Positions 17,249 to 25,407 of a stretch of 64,000 nucleotides of DNA are shown in pieces. Positions within the stretch are counted from its first letter, which is position 1. Each line of letters begins with the position of its first letter. A program made the translations under genes and the position numbers. A model generated the notes under the pieces. That model ran no database searches. It saw nothing but the letters and a program-made list of their open reading frames with translations, and was not told the DNA's origin. The DNA is from PALSA-129 sp963842505 (GTDB lineage Bacteria; Acidobacteriota; Terriglobia; Bryobacterales; Bryobacteraceae), in assembly GCA_963842505.1 (NCBI GenBank), contig CAWJGZ010000004.1:806001-870000 (forward strand), in the 5' to 3' direction.

Positions 17249-18928
17249 TTAGCGGCCGATGAGGCGCTGGCAGTCGCCGAGGTTGGATTGCAGATCTTTG
17301 AGGGCGGATAAGAGATCGGTTGGAAGCGAGGCGGTGGAACCTTCGCTGGGAGTCATGCCGAGCATGATGGAGACTAATTTGTCAACGCGCGTCGACGAAC
17401 GGAAGAGATCTTCGACGGCGGGCTGCCATGCGGAGTGCGGAGCGGCGTGAACCAAGGCCGCCGTGCCGCCCAAAGAGGAAAGTGTCGGAAGGAGAAGGCT
17501 TTCAAGAATACTTACCTTTTGGGCCAGCACGGCGGCGTGCTCACGGGACAAAGTCGTTAACAGCTCGCGATCCTTCGCATTGAGTTGCGATTCGGTCCCG
17601 GCGGGGAACTTCTGCGCCAGGCTGTGGAGGGCATAGACGCGCTTCATGGCGTCTTCGTCGGAATCGAGGATTTGGGCGCTGAAGCGTTCGAATTCGGCAT
17701 GGCCGCCGAGCTGCTGTTCCACGCGGGACTGGATGACGGGACGCGGAGTCGCGGTGCCACCGGCCGAAGAGAGCGCGGCCTGCGGCGGAATGGCGGCCGG
17801 CTGAAGCGAATCGAACTGCACCTCGACCAGCGGCATATTGGCTAGGGCGGTCTGGATCTTCTGCTGGCGGTTGGGCAACAGGCCAGCCCGGCCAGTGACC
17901 AGGACCTTACCGCCGGAGAGCGAAACATCAATGGGATCACCCAGGTCGGCCTCAACCCCGTGCAGGGCAGACAGCACTTGCAATTCGTCGGAGATCGAGG
18001 CCGATGGCCCGGGTGCTAATGCGGCCGGCCGGCTTGGTGGTACGGCGGCGCGCACCGGAACCTCGACTCTAGGCGCGACGGTGAGACCGCCGCTTTCGGT
18101 CGTTGATTCCGCTATCTCGGTCAATTCCACCCACTGGTTATCGCGAAACTCGATGCGCTCATCGATCGGCATCATATCGGACGCCTCAAAGGTGATGGCA
18201 GCTTCGGCGATTTCGCCTTCACGAGCGACGGTTCGGATGCGGTAGCCGGCGGCTACCGTGGAGACTTCGTCGGTGGTATGAACTTGTTGTTCGCGCCACT
18301 GCTCAAAAGAGCGGGCGCTCAGAGGATCGTTCCAATCGTAATGGGCTTGGTTGAAAAGGACTCCGAGGTTGGCGAGGGCTTCCATCGGAGCGCCCGCGGC
18401 CGCCGAAGTGAGAGGCGCCTGCGGCCCGATCACGCGAGTGAAATCCAGTTTGCCCGTGCGCACGCGGATGCGATGGACCGGGCGAGGTTTAGCCTCGGCA
18501 ACCGCCATAGCGCGCTTCAATAATGTTGCCGCTTGTACGGACGGAGTCTGGCGAAGCTGGTAGAAGACCCCTATTACTACCAGCATCGCCAACACCGCTG
18601 CCGTCGCCCAACGTGGTGCACCCGCATGCACCAAGGGCCGCGCTAGCCGTACAAGGAGAGGCTCATGGGCTAGAGATTCATCAATTCGTGAAAAATCGGG
18701 GTACAAATCGCGCCATTCGGCGGGCGGAGCGGGCATCGCCGCCAGTACGTCCTGGCGGTAGTGCGCGCAATCCGCGACCGTGCTTTGGAGCGCTTCGAAT
18801 TCGGCGCGGCACTGAGAACAGGATTCCAGATGGCTGGCCACTTTCCCGGCTTGGCGGGCTGGCAGATCGTCATCCAGGTAGCGGACGAGCGAGATTTCTT
18901 CGGGATGCCGCATCCGGAAGCTACTCAT
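17249..18928 (-). CDS. Membrane anti-sigma factor with zf-HC2 head
   Basis: A 559-residue protein whose first 45 residues form a putative anti-sigma zinc-finger (HPEEISLVRYLDDDL, then the ZAS motif HLESCSQC). One transmembrane helix follows (WATAAVLAMLVVIGVFY, about residues 105-122), then a large extracytoplasmic domain. It overlaps the upstream ECF sigma gene by eight bases, the usual arrangement for a sigma/anti-sigma pair. The extracytoplasmic part is far longer than in typical anti-sigma factors and contains a Pro-rich stretch around residues 295-320. It is presumably the sensory portion; its signal is unknown. Confidence 0.85.
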   Translation of the reverse strand: MSSFRMRHPEEISLVRYLDDDLPARQAGKVASHLESCSQCRAEFEALQSTVADCAHYRQDVLAAMPAPPAEWRDLYPDFSRIDESLAHEPLLVRLARPLVHAGAPRWATAAVLAMLVVIGVFYQLRQTPSVQAATLLKRAMAVAEAKPRPVHRIRVRTGKLDFTRVIGPQAPLTSAAAGAPMEALANLGVLFNQAHYDWNDPLSARSFEQWREQQVHTTDEVSTVAAGYRIRTVAREGEIAEAAITFEASDMMPIDERIEFRDNQWVELTEIAESTTESGGLTVAPRVEVPVRAAVPPSRPAALAPGPSASISDELQVLSALHGVEADLGDPIDVSLSGGKVLVTGRAGLLPNRQQKIQTALANMPLVEVQFDSLQPAAIPPQAALSSAGGTATPRPVIQSRVEQQLGGHAEFERFSAQILDSDEDAMKRVYALHSLAQKFPAGTESQLNAKDRELLTTLSREHAAVLAQKVSILESLLLPTLSSLGGTAALVHAAPHSAWQPAVEDLFRSSTRVDKLVSIMLGMTPSEGSTASLPTDLLSALKDLQSNLGDCQRLIGR

Positions 18929-19475
18929 CGCGCACCTTCTTCAGCCGTGCCAGGGCACGGCGCAGGAACTCGCCCACGGCGGAGGCGCTGATGCCCAGGG
19001 TGGAAGCAATTTCGGGATACCGCAGGCCTTCTAACCGCAAGAAAAGGCAGCGCTTCTGCTGTTCAGAGAGCCCCTCCACGGCGCTATGGAAGCGGAGCAT
19101 GCGCTCGCGCTCCAGCAGGTCGCGCTCGGGATTCAAAGTGGGACGCGTGAGGCGGATTCCGACTTCCGGGGCGAAAGCTTCTTCGGAAGCTTGACGGGCA
19201 CGGACCTTGAGGCCCACATTATGGGCCACGCGGAAGACCCAGCCGCGGAGATTTTCGATCTTTTCGCCTTTTTTGAGGGTAGTGTAAAGACGCAGGAAGA
19301 CTTCCTGGACGGATTCCTGGGCTTTCGGCGGCTGAACGCCGAGCGTCAGGAGGTAGCGGTATAAGTCATCCCGAGTATCTGCAAACAACTGAGCCACCTG
19401 GTCTTGCAACTCCGAACCGGATTGCGGCCGCCGAAGGAATCCCACTGGCCCTTCACCTACCGTATCCGAGGACAT
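18921..19475 (-). CDS. ECF-type RNA polymerase sigma factor
   Basis: A sigma-70 family ECF factor of 184 residues. Region 2 is recognisable in LFADTRDDLYRYLLTLG, followed by ESVQEVFLRLYTTL and LRGWVFRVAHNVGL. Region 4 carries GLSEQQKRCLFLRLEGLRYP and an HTH in EIASTLGISASAVGEFLRRA. ATG 19475 is preferred to the longer TTG 19493. It is paired with the anti-sigma factor downstream through an eight-base overlap and is divergent from the glycosyltransferase gene. Confidence 0.93.
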   Translation of the reverse strand: MSSDTVGEGPVGFLRRPQSGSELQDQVAQLFADTRDDLYRYLLTLGVQPPKAQESVQEVFLRLYTTLKKGEKIENLRGWVFRVAHNVGLKVRARQASEEAFAPEVGIRLTRPTLNPERDLLERERMLRFHSAVEGLSEQQKRCLFLRLEGLRYPEIASTLGISASAVGEFLRRALARLKKVRDE

Positions 19476-19616
19476 TGTAGCGAGCCATCTCAAAGACCCT
19501 CGAGGAGGCCATTTCCACTACACCAATCAAAAAAATATATTTCTTCAAAATACCCGGTTTCTCGCCACTCCAGTGTAGTTGAAGCGGGTCTTTCGCCGGT
19601 CTTAGCCATAACGACC

Positions 19617-20693
19617 TTGAAAATTCAGCCTCACGCCCAGGTAAGCGTGGCGATTGTCACCTATAACAGCGAGCGTTATATACGTCGCTGCCTGGAAGCG
19701 GTACTCGAACAGACCGGAGTGGTACTCGACGTTGTAGTGGTGGATAACGCCTCAACGGACGCGACGCGAGTGATTCTGCGGCGCTACCGCGGGCGCATCC
19801 GGACCATCTACAACGACCACAACGCGGGATTCGCGGCGGGCCAGAACCAGGCGATGCGGGCCAACCGGGCGGATTGGGTACTGACCCTGAACCCTGACGT
19901 GCTGCTGCTGCCGGACTTCATACGGACGCTGGTGGAAGCCGGCGAAGCGGACGGTTCGGCCGGGTCGGTGTGCGGCAAGCTGATGTCCATCGGGCCGGGA
20001 TTCAAGCCGCTGGCGGAGCGGCGGATCGATTCGGCGGGAATTTTCTTCACCCCAGCCATGCGGCATTTCGACCGGGGATGGCACGAGCTGGATTGCGCGC
20101 AATACGACACCATGGAGTACGTGTTCGGAGCCAGCGCGGCGGCAGCCCTCTACCGGCGGGAGATGATCGAGGACGTGGCCGTGGACGGGAACTTTTTCGA
20201 TCCCGGATTCTTCTGCTACCGGGAAGACGCGGACGTGGCGTGGCGGGCGCTGCTGCAAGGGTGGCGCTGCCTGTATCAACCGGCGGCCGAATCGTATCAC
20301 GTGCGCCGCGTGACGCCGGGCAGCCGGCGCGCCGTGCCGGCGGCCATCAACATGCACTCGGTGAAGAACCGCTTCCTGATGCGAATCAAGAACTCGACGG
20401 CGGGCCTATACCGGCGGTTCTGGCTGCCCATGACGCTTCGTGACGTGATGGTGATTGGCGGCGCGGTGTTGAGCGAGCCGGGTTCGCTGGCGGCCTTCTG
20501 GCACCTGGCAAAGTGCGCGCCCAGAGCGCTGCGGGAGCGGCGGGAGATCATGAGCCGGCGCCGCGTGGACGACCAGTCGCTGGTGGAGTGGTTCAGCTTT
20601 GAGCCGGTGGCCCAAGCGGTCGGCGAAATGACGCCGGCCACGCGCTGGACGGACGCGGAACCGCGCTACGTGGCGGCGGAACGCACCGCTTGA
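19617..20693 (+). CDS. Family 2 glycosyltransferase
   Basis: GT-A fold glycosyltransferase of about 358 residues. The nucleotide-binding start VSVAIVTYNSERYIRRCLEA is followed by VVVVDNASTDATR, the DxD-like LTLNPDVLLLPD and the acceptor-side motif YREDADVAWRALLQGWRC. This matches rhamnosyltransferase-like GT2 enzymes of cell-surface polysaccharides. The start is uncertain: TTG 19617 gives a natural N-terminus, GTG 19647 would begin right at the fold, and longer versions have no support. The protein lacks transmembrane helices. It stands alone with the small gene that follows; no polysaccharide cluster is nearby. Confidence 0.88.
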   Translation: MKIQPHAQVSVAIVTYNSERYIRRCLEAVLEQTGVVLDVVVVDNASTDATRVILRRYRGRIRTIYNDHNAGFAAGQNQAMRANRADWVLTLNPDVLLLPDFIRTLVEAGEADGSAGSVCGKLMSIGPGFKPLAERRIDSAGIFFTPAMRHFDRGWHELDCAQYDTMEYVFGASAAAALYRREMIEDVAVDGNFFDPGFFCYREDADVAWRALLQGWRCLYQPAAESYHVRRVTPGSRRAVPAAINMHSVKNRFLMRIKNSTAGLYRRFWLPMTLRDVMVIGGAVLSEPGSLAAFWHLAKCAPRALRERREIMSRRRVDDQSLVEWFSFEPVAQAVGEMTPATRWTDAEPRYVAAERTA

Positions 20694-20724
20694 TAAGGCC
20701 GGCTGTTACCATGGAGACACCGTT

Positions 20725-21153
20725 ATGAATTATCAGTGGCTCCACATGCGCATTACCGAAGAGCGCGAGCGGCGGCAAAGGGAAGCCACCATGCTGGAGA
20801 GGCTGCCACAAGCGCAAGAGGAAGTGCGGGACGCGATGAAGGCATGCGTCGAACAGTACACGCAGGTCTTTGGACCGGAGACGGCCGAATTGCTGGTGAC
20901 GGGGCAGAGGCTGCGGCTGATCGTCAGGGAAGAAGAGAACGGGCGATGGGAGCAGCGCTCGAAGGTGGACGTGACAGCGGCGCCCGCGCTGCCGGGCTTC
21001 CGTATCGAGCGCGGCGGCGAGGTGCTGGAAATCGTGGTGGGTATTCTGCCGGGAGAGAAGCTGTTCTATCGCGACGGGGACCAATACCTCACCATGGAAG
21101 AACTGACGCGGCGGATTCTGGACAAGGCGCTGTTTCCGAAGCTGAAGGAATGA
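20725..21153 (+). CDS. Hypothetical protein
   Basis: A 142-residue soluble protein. It has a charged helical N-terminal half (ITEERERRQREATMLERLPQ, then a segment with EQYTQVFGPETAELLVTG) and a beta-rich second half (RLRLIVREEENGRWEQRSKV, EILEIVVG-like strands). No recognised domain. It starts at ATG 20725, 31 bases after the glycosyltransferase, and may share its transcript. Confidence 0.6.
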   Translation: MNYQWLHMRITEERERRQREATMLERLPQAQEEVRDAMKACVEQYTQVFGPETAELLVTGQRLRLIVREEENGRWEQRSKVDVTAAPALPGFRIERGGEVLEIVVGILPGEKLFYRDGDQYLTMEELTRRILDKALFPKLKE

Positions 21154-21158
21154 GCGGC

Positions 21159-23258
21159 TCAGTTCACCTGAAATGCGATCTCGCTGTTTTTCGTTTCGCC
21201 GGTGGTTAAGTCCTTCACGGCGACGACCAGCCGATAGCTCCCCGCCGCCAGCGCCACGAACTTGGTAAAGACCCGTTGGCCGGAGGCGTTCACGGACGTC
21301 TCGCCGGTCCCCTCGAAGGTCCCCACTACTTGCCTGGCCGGCGCCGGTGTGGTCACTTCTCCGGAAACGTGGAACGAGTGCGTCGAGGGATCGAGCTGCA
21401 CCATCACCACGCTCCAGCCCGCGGCGCCTGGCTCGGCTGCGCTGCCGATGACGATGGAAACGCGCGGGTCCTGGCCTGCCTGGAGCACCTTAGCAGTGCG
21501 GGCTGGGTTCGCGGGATTGGGCTGGCCGCCGGGCGGCTGAGCCACATGGACGTACCGCAGGGCGTCCTTTTCCGATGGGTCCGTGGTCATGTGAAATTCG
21601 CCCGTCATGGTGGGGTCCACGAACTCGATGATGACATTGTTGCCGATGCCTTCGATGTAGCGGTAGCGCCATTGCTGGAAGGGGAAAGTGGACGTGGTGC
21701 CGCCGCCTTCCGCGGCTGGACGCTTGTAGGAACCGCCGGAGGAGTGGTCTTCGATTTCGTCGGGCGGCCCGTAGGTGATGTAGATGCGGCCGCGGTCGGT
21801 CTTCCAACCGGGGATGCGCGACGCGAAATGCTCGTTGGCATACGCGATGCGGCGGTAATGCTCCTCGCGGAATTCGTTCTCGACGGTGTCCGGAGTGGGA
21901 TCGCGGTGTTTCCAGAACTGCTCGATGAAGTGCTCGCGCTCTTCGTCCGTCTGGAGACGTCGGAAGGCGGCGCGTTCTTCGTCCGTGATGATGTAGACGA
22001 CATCTTCGTTCAACCATTTCTGGTACGGCGTGATGAGATCTTTGCGCGAAGCCTCTTGCCGGGCGGTATCTGATTTGACGTCCTGTCTGGCGTCTTGATT
22101 GAGCCACCGGCGGAACGCCGTATCAGGGCCGGCCGTCTGGCCCTCCTGAAGAGCGCCGGGCAGAGGGATCGACTGAGGCTCGATCATTTGGGACTGCAGC
22201 AGGCGCGCTTGCAGGGCGACGGCCGGGATCGCGTGGCGTGCGAGCGGCTTGCCCGGCCAGGCGGCCAGCGCGGCGGCGAAAGCGACCAGCAACAGAGCGG
22301 CGGCGAAGACCGGACTGGCGGATGGCTGCGCGGGTTGTGGTGCGGTGAGCAGGCGGCGGATGCGCTTCATGAGATTTCCTCCCGTGGCGGCCATAGCGGC
22401 TTCGAGAGACAGCGCGCGGCGGTGCTCGAGCGCGGCCAAAGTGGCGGCGTAGACGCGGGCGTCCCCGGTGATTTCAACCACGACATCGTCACAGCAGTTT
22501 TCGCGTTCCTCGCGCGCCACGCGCGAGGCCCACCAAACGGCCGGGTGGTAGAACAAGAGGCCTTCGACAAAGCCCTGCAGCAGATTGACCAGATAATCGT
22601 GACGGCGGATGTGAGAGAGCTCATGGATGAGGATGCACTCAATTTGACCGGCGGGCAGATTGGCAAGGCAGCCAAGCGGCATGAGAATCACGGGGCGCAG
22701 GTAGCCGACCAGAACGGGAGCGTCGGTGAGGCAGGATTCGAGCAAACGCACGGGGCGCGAGAGGCGCATGCGATCGCGGAGTGATGTGAGCCGGTGCTGC
22801 CAAGCCGGCGGCGGGGCGCAGATTCCGCGCGAGCCCAGGCGGCGGGCAGAAAACCATGCGACCATCCCGCGCGCATAGAAGAACGCGACGCCGAGGAACC
22901 AGCAGAGCGCGAGCCATGGGAGGAAGTCGCGGAAGTCCGGGCCGGCGGACGGGGGCGCGGCCTGAAGCGAGGGCAACGCGGAGAATTGTCTCAGGGCGTT
23001 CGGCAGGCGCACGGCGGTCGATGTCTCTATCTTGTGGCTTGGTAGCGAAACCAGCAGCGTAACGGCAAAAGCCACAGGCATGGCGAACAACAAGAGGCAA
23101 GCGGCGGCGTAGCGGGCGCGGGCGCGTGATGGGCCCAGCAGGAACAGCGCGGCGGCCAAGACCACGGCCAGTGCGGCGCCTTCCCAGAGAAAATGAATCA
23201 GCGCCCAGCCCACGGCTTGCGCGACGGGCGTGTGAACCCAGAGAGCGAGTGCATTCAT
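21159..23258 (-). CDS. M56 (BlaR1-like) membrane metallopeptidase fused to a GWxTD domain
   Basis: A 699-residue fusion. Residues 1-320 carry four to five transmembrane helices and the M56 zinc-peptidase signature HELSHIRRHDYLVNLLQ (about 210-226), with the third ligand expected in REERENCCDD. Another helix is near residue 315. The second half has a GWxTD domain (YQKWLNEDVVYIITDEERAA, FIEQFWKHRDPTPDTVENEF, then GRIYITYGPPDEIEDHSSGG), and a beta-rich C-terminus ends the protein. BlaR1 proteins normally end in a penicillin-binding sensor domain, so here GWxTD replaces the usual sensor. It overlaps blaI by four bases (ATGA) and should be its signal-dependent partner. Confidence 0.9.
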   Translation of the reverse strand: MNALALWVHTPVAQAVGWALIHFLWEGAALAVVLAAALFLLGPSRARARYAAACLLLFAMPVAFAVTLLVSLPSHKIETSTAVRLPNALRQFSALPSLQAAPPSAGPDFRDFLPWLALCWFLGVAFFYARGMVAWFSARRLGSRGICAPPPAWQHRLTSLRDRMRLSRPVRLLESCLTDAPVLVGYLRPVILMPLGCLANLPAGQIECILIHELSHIRRHDYLVNLLQGFVEGLLFYHPAVWWASRVAREERENCCDDVVVEITGDARVYAATLAALEHRRALSLEAAMAATGGNLMKRIRRLLTAPQPAQPSASPVFAAALLLVAFAAALAAWPGKPLARHAIPAVALQARLLQSQMIEPQSIPLPGALQEGQTAGPDTAFRRWLNQDARQDVKSDTARQEASRKDLITPYQKWLNEDVVYIITDEERAAFRRLQTDEEREHFIEQFWKHRDPTPDTVENEFREEHYRRIAYANEHFASRIPGWKTDRGRIYITYGPPDEIEDHSSGGSYKRPAAEGGGTTSTFPFQQWRYRYIEGIGNNVIIEFVDPTMTGEFHMTTDPSEKDALRYVHVAQPPGGQPNPANPARTAKVLQAGQDPRVSIVIGSAAEPGAAGWSVVMVQLDPSTHSFHVSGEVTTPAPARQVVGTFEGTGETSVNASGQRVFTKFVALAAGSYRLVVAVKDLTTGETKNSEIAFQVN

Positions 23259-23650
23259 AACGTCCCCTTTTCGTACTCTTCGAGGAAACGGCGCAGCTCG
23301 GCGAGCTCTTCGCGCGAGGCGCGGCGGGAGGAAAGAGCGCCCAGCAGGAGGCTCTTAGCGGAGCCGCCGAAGGCGCGCCGCAGCAGGTCGCCGGCAAGTT
23401 GGCGCTGGGTCCATTCCGCCGGCCGGCTGGCGGAATAGATGTGGGCGCGCTGCTTTTCGTCGCGCCGCACCAGCCCCTTTTCGGCCATGATCTGGAGGAG
23501 CTTGAGAACCGTGGTGTACTGCGTCGGTTTACGGCCGACGATGGCTTCGTGGACGGCGCGCACGGTGGAAGCCCCGCGGCTCCAGAGAACGGTGAGGATC
23601 TCGAGTTCAGCGTCGGTGGGGCGAGGCGGATCGGACGGTTTGGCTGACAT
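23255..23650 (-). CDS. blaI: BlaI/MecI/CopY-family repressor
   Basis: A 131-residue winged-helix repressor. The helix-turn-helix and wing are covered by PTDAELEILTVLWSRGASTV, then GRKPTQYTTVLKLLQIMAEK and GLVRRDEKQRAHIYSA. The C-terminal dimerisation helices contain LLLGALSSRRASREELAELR. In the known systems an M56 protease on the membrane triggers cleavage of BlaI. The M56 gene follows with a four-base overlap. A candidate promoter and a dyad overlap the start codon region, consistent with autorepression. Confidence 0.93.
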   Translation of the reverse strand: MSAKPSDPPRPTDAELEILTVLWSRGASTVRAVHEAIVGRKPTQYTTVLKLLQIMAEKGLVRRDEKQRAHIYSASRPAEWTQRQLAGDLLRRAFGGSAKSLLLGALSSRRASREELAELRRFLEEYEKGTL

Positions 23651-23688
23651 CTACGAAGACTGTACTACGAAAGATGTCGTTGAGTCAA
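23646..23688 (-). promoter_or_regulatory. Candidate autoregulated promoter and dyad of blaI
   Basis: On the minus strand TTGACT (23688-23683) and TACAGT (23664-23659) are 18 bases apart, which would put the transcript start within a few bases of the ATG (23650), a very short leader. The dyad GACATCT (23646-23652) / AGATGTC (23672-23678) overlaps this promoter. Tandem CTACGAAGA and CTACGAAAGA copies lie inside the same stretch. A BlaI operator (classically TACA-N-TGTA-like) would be expected here; the match to the known consensus is loose. Confidence 0.45.
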
Positions 23689-23761
23689 GAAAAAACTGAT
23701 GCGCCCGCTCCGTCCAATCTGTAACCCGCCGGCTTCAGCGGCTCCGCGTCAACCTTGACTT

Positions 23762-23783
23762 GTCTTTACTATGTCTTTACTAT
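23762..23783 (+). promoter_or_regulatory. Tandem 11-bp repeats upstream of toxin-antitoxin locus 1
   Basis: Two perfect adjacent copies of GTCTTTACTAT (23762-23772 and 23773-23783) lie just before the BrnT-like reading frame. Toxin-antitoxin operons are usually repressed by the antitoxin at such repeats. A TTGACT box at 23756 could serve as -35. Binding by the downstream CopG-type antitoxin is inferred. Confidence 0.5.
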
Positions 23784-23790
23784 GTAAATA

Positions 23791-24056
23791 ATAGAATTCG
23801 ATTGGGACGTCGACAACCTGCAGCACATTGCAAGACATGGCATCAGTGCGAAAGAAGCCGAGGAGGCGGTCCTGATCGAACCGTTGGAGGCCGATGTTCA
23901 ACCGCACGAAAGCGAAGAGCGGGTGCTCTTTTTTGGCGCACCAAATCAGGGCGCCTGCTCACCATTCTATATACCGAGCGGCGCGGCAAGATCCGAGTCG
24001 TTACGGCCTACGAGATGACCAAAGGACAGCGGCAGATATACTTCGAGGGAAAATGA
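23791..24056 (+). pseudogene. brnT: BrnT-like toxin gene, interrupted by a -1 frame break near 23930
   Basis: The first half reads EFDWDVDNLQHIARHGISAK, then EAEEAVLIEP up to ERVLFFG in one frame. The second half reads RTKSGRLLTILYTERRGKIR, then VVTAYEMTKGQRQIYFEGK in the -1 frame. Together they make a normal-length BrnT (RelE-like ribonuclease toxin), with the break at the T6GG stretch 23929-23936. There is also no ATG at the natural N-terminus: the codons before GAA 23794 are ATA ATA, preceded by a stop. So the gene has a non-standard start, or is dead, or is read by slippage on the T run. Its TGA overlaps the ATG of the antitoxin. A second, intact homologue is at 50463-50750. Confidence 0.65.
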
Positions 24057-24334
24057 CTATGCCCAGAAAGCCAATCGCAATTCCGAAGTTCCGCACCGAA
24101 GCTGAAGAGGCCGGGTGGTGGGACAGCCATCCCGGGGCGGCTACGGAGATCATGGAACGCGCGCTGAAGTCCGGCAAGGCGAGGCGGGCTATACCGCTGA
24201 AAACCGTTACCATGCGGCTCCCGGTGCCTGATATTAAGACGGCGCAGGATCTGGCGCACGAGAAAGGGCTTCCGTATCAGACCTACATAAAGATGCTTTT
24301 GCACGAGGCTCTTAAGAAGGAACGTTCCGCGTAG
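24053..24334 (+). CDS. CopG/BrnA-type antitoxin
   Basis: A 93-residue antitoxin of the CopG_antitoxin family. It begins MTMPRKPIAIPKF and has the family signature RTEAEEAGWWDSHPG. A ribbon-helix-helix motif follows in VTMRLPVPDIKTAQDLAHEK and GLPYQTYIKMLLHEAL. It overlaps the BrnT-like gene at ATGA (24053-24056). In BrnT/BrnA systems the antitoxin neutralises the ribonuclease and represses the operon. It remains intact even though the toxin frame is broken. ATG 24059 is an alternative start. Confidence 0.85.
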   Translation: MTMPRKPIAIPKFRTEAEEAGWWDSHPGAATEIMERALKSGKARRAIPLKTVTMRLPVPDIKTAQDLAHEKGLPYQTYIKMLLHEALKKERSA

Positions 24335-24381
24335 TCGACTCGTCCCGAGTTCCCGCGCTTACCTGAAGACTGGCGGGTTCA

Positions 24382-25347
24382 CTACTCGACAATGTCTTTG
24401 CGCTTGACAGTGGGACGGGCGGCGGGATCGGTGTCAGGCAGTTTGTCGTCGCCGGAACGGATCAGGTGGGGGCGGTTCTCGGGGTTAGGCTGGCGGCGAT
24501 TTTCCAGCGTGATGAGGCGGTCGCGCATGTCACGGTATTCGGAGGTAGTCACAACGTAGTCGGGCTTCGAGGGGAGAATCCGCTGGATTTCCTTTTCGGT
24601 GCGGTCGATGCGGTCGGAATCCATCGGGTGAGTGGCCAGAACCTTGGCGACGGCGCCGGGCTTGGTTTTCTGCATGGATTCGAGTTTCTCAAAGATGCTG
24701 ACTGCGCCGGTGGGATCGTAGCCGGCGGCGTACATGTACTGGACGCCAAGGTAGTCGGCTTCCGTCTCATCATGACGGCTGAAGCCGCGGGAGGCGATGG
24801 GGATAGCCGCGTCGACTGCCTGACGGGCGCCGTAACCGGCCCAACCGCCAAGAAGGACACCGGGGATTATTCCGGCAATCCCGGCGATTTGCGACTTGGT
24901 AGCCTGGCAGGTCATGTGGCGCGCGGCCACATGGGCGATTTCGTGCGCCAGAGCGCCCGCGAATTCATCCTCTTCGGAAGCCACTTTGATGAGACCGGTG
25001 TTGACGAAAACGTAGCCGCCGGGAAGCGCGAAGGCATTGGCCTCGTCACTGTCGATGACCTGAAAGGTGAAGGGCACCTTGGCGTCGGAGTTGCGCGCGA
25101 GGTTTTGCCCGGTGCGGTTCACGTATTCGGAGATGATGGGATCATCGAGAATCTTGGACTGCTTGGTGACCTCCCGCGCCAATTGCTGGCCGAGGGCCAT
25201 TTCCTTCTGGATGGAGTACAGGTTGAGGCAGTTGCCGACGTTGCGGGCGCCGATTTGCGACGGATCGTCCTTGGGGTTTTTCTGATCGGCGGCAAGCGAG
25301 GTCAATGCCAGCGCCAGAGTGAGCGCGGCGGCAGACAACAATTTCAC
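24382..25347 (-). CDS. Periplasmic M48-family metallopeptidase
   Basis: A 321-residue exported zinc peptidase. A signal peptide (MKLLSAAALTLALALTSLAA) is followed by an M48 domain with ALAHEIAHVAARH (zinc ligands at about residues 135 and 139), the third ligand in HDETEADYLGVQYM, and the family's FALPGGYVFVNTGLI. No tetratricopeptide tail as in BepA is present; the C-terminus is Pro/Arg-rich. It starts with GTG 25347, supported by AGGAGG six bases upstream. Outer-membrane protein quality control is the usual role of such proteases. Confidence 0.92.
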   Translation of the reverse strand: MKLLSAAALTLALALTSLAADQKNPKDDPSQIGARNVGNCLNLYSIQKEMALGQQLAREVTKQSKILDDPIISEYVNRTGQNLARNSDAKVPFTFQVIDSDEANAFALPGGYVFVNTGLIKVASEEDEFAGALAHEIAHVAARHMTCQATKSQIAGIAGIIPGVLLGGWAGYGARQAVDAAIPIASRGFSRHDETEADYLGVQYMYAAGYDPTGAVSIFEKLESMQKTKPGAVAKVLATHPMDSDRIDRTEKEIQRILPSKPDYVVTTSEYRDMRDRLITLENRRQPNPENRPHLIRSGDDKLPDTDPAARPTVKRKDIVE

Positions 25348-25407
25348 GGATGCCTCCTGGGTCCCATTTCACTTATTGTACGGGATTGTAAGAGAATCGG
25401 AATTGTC

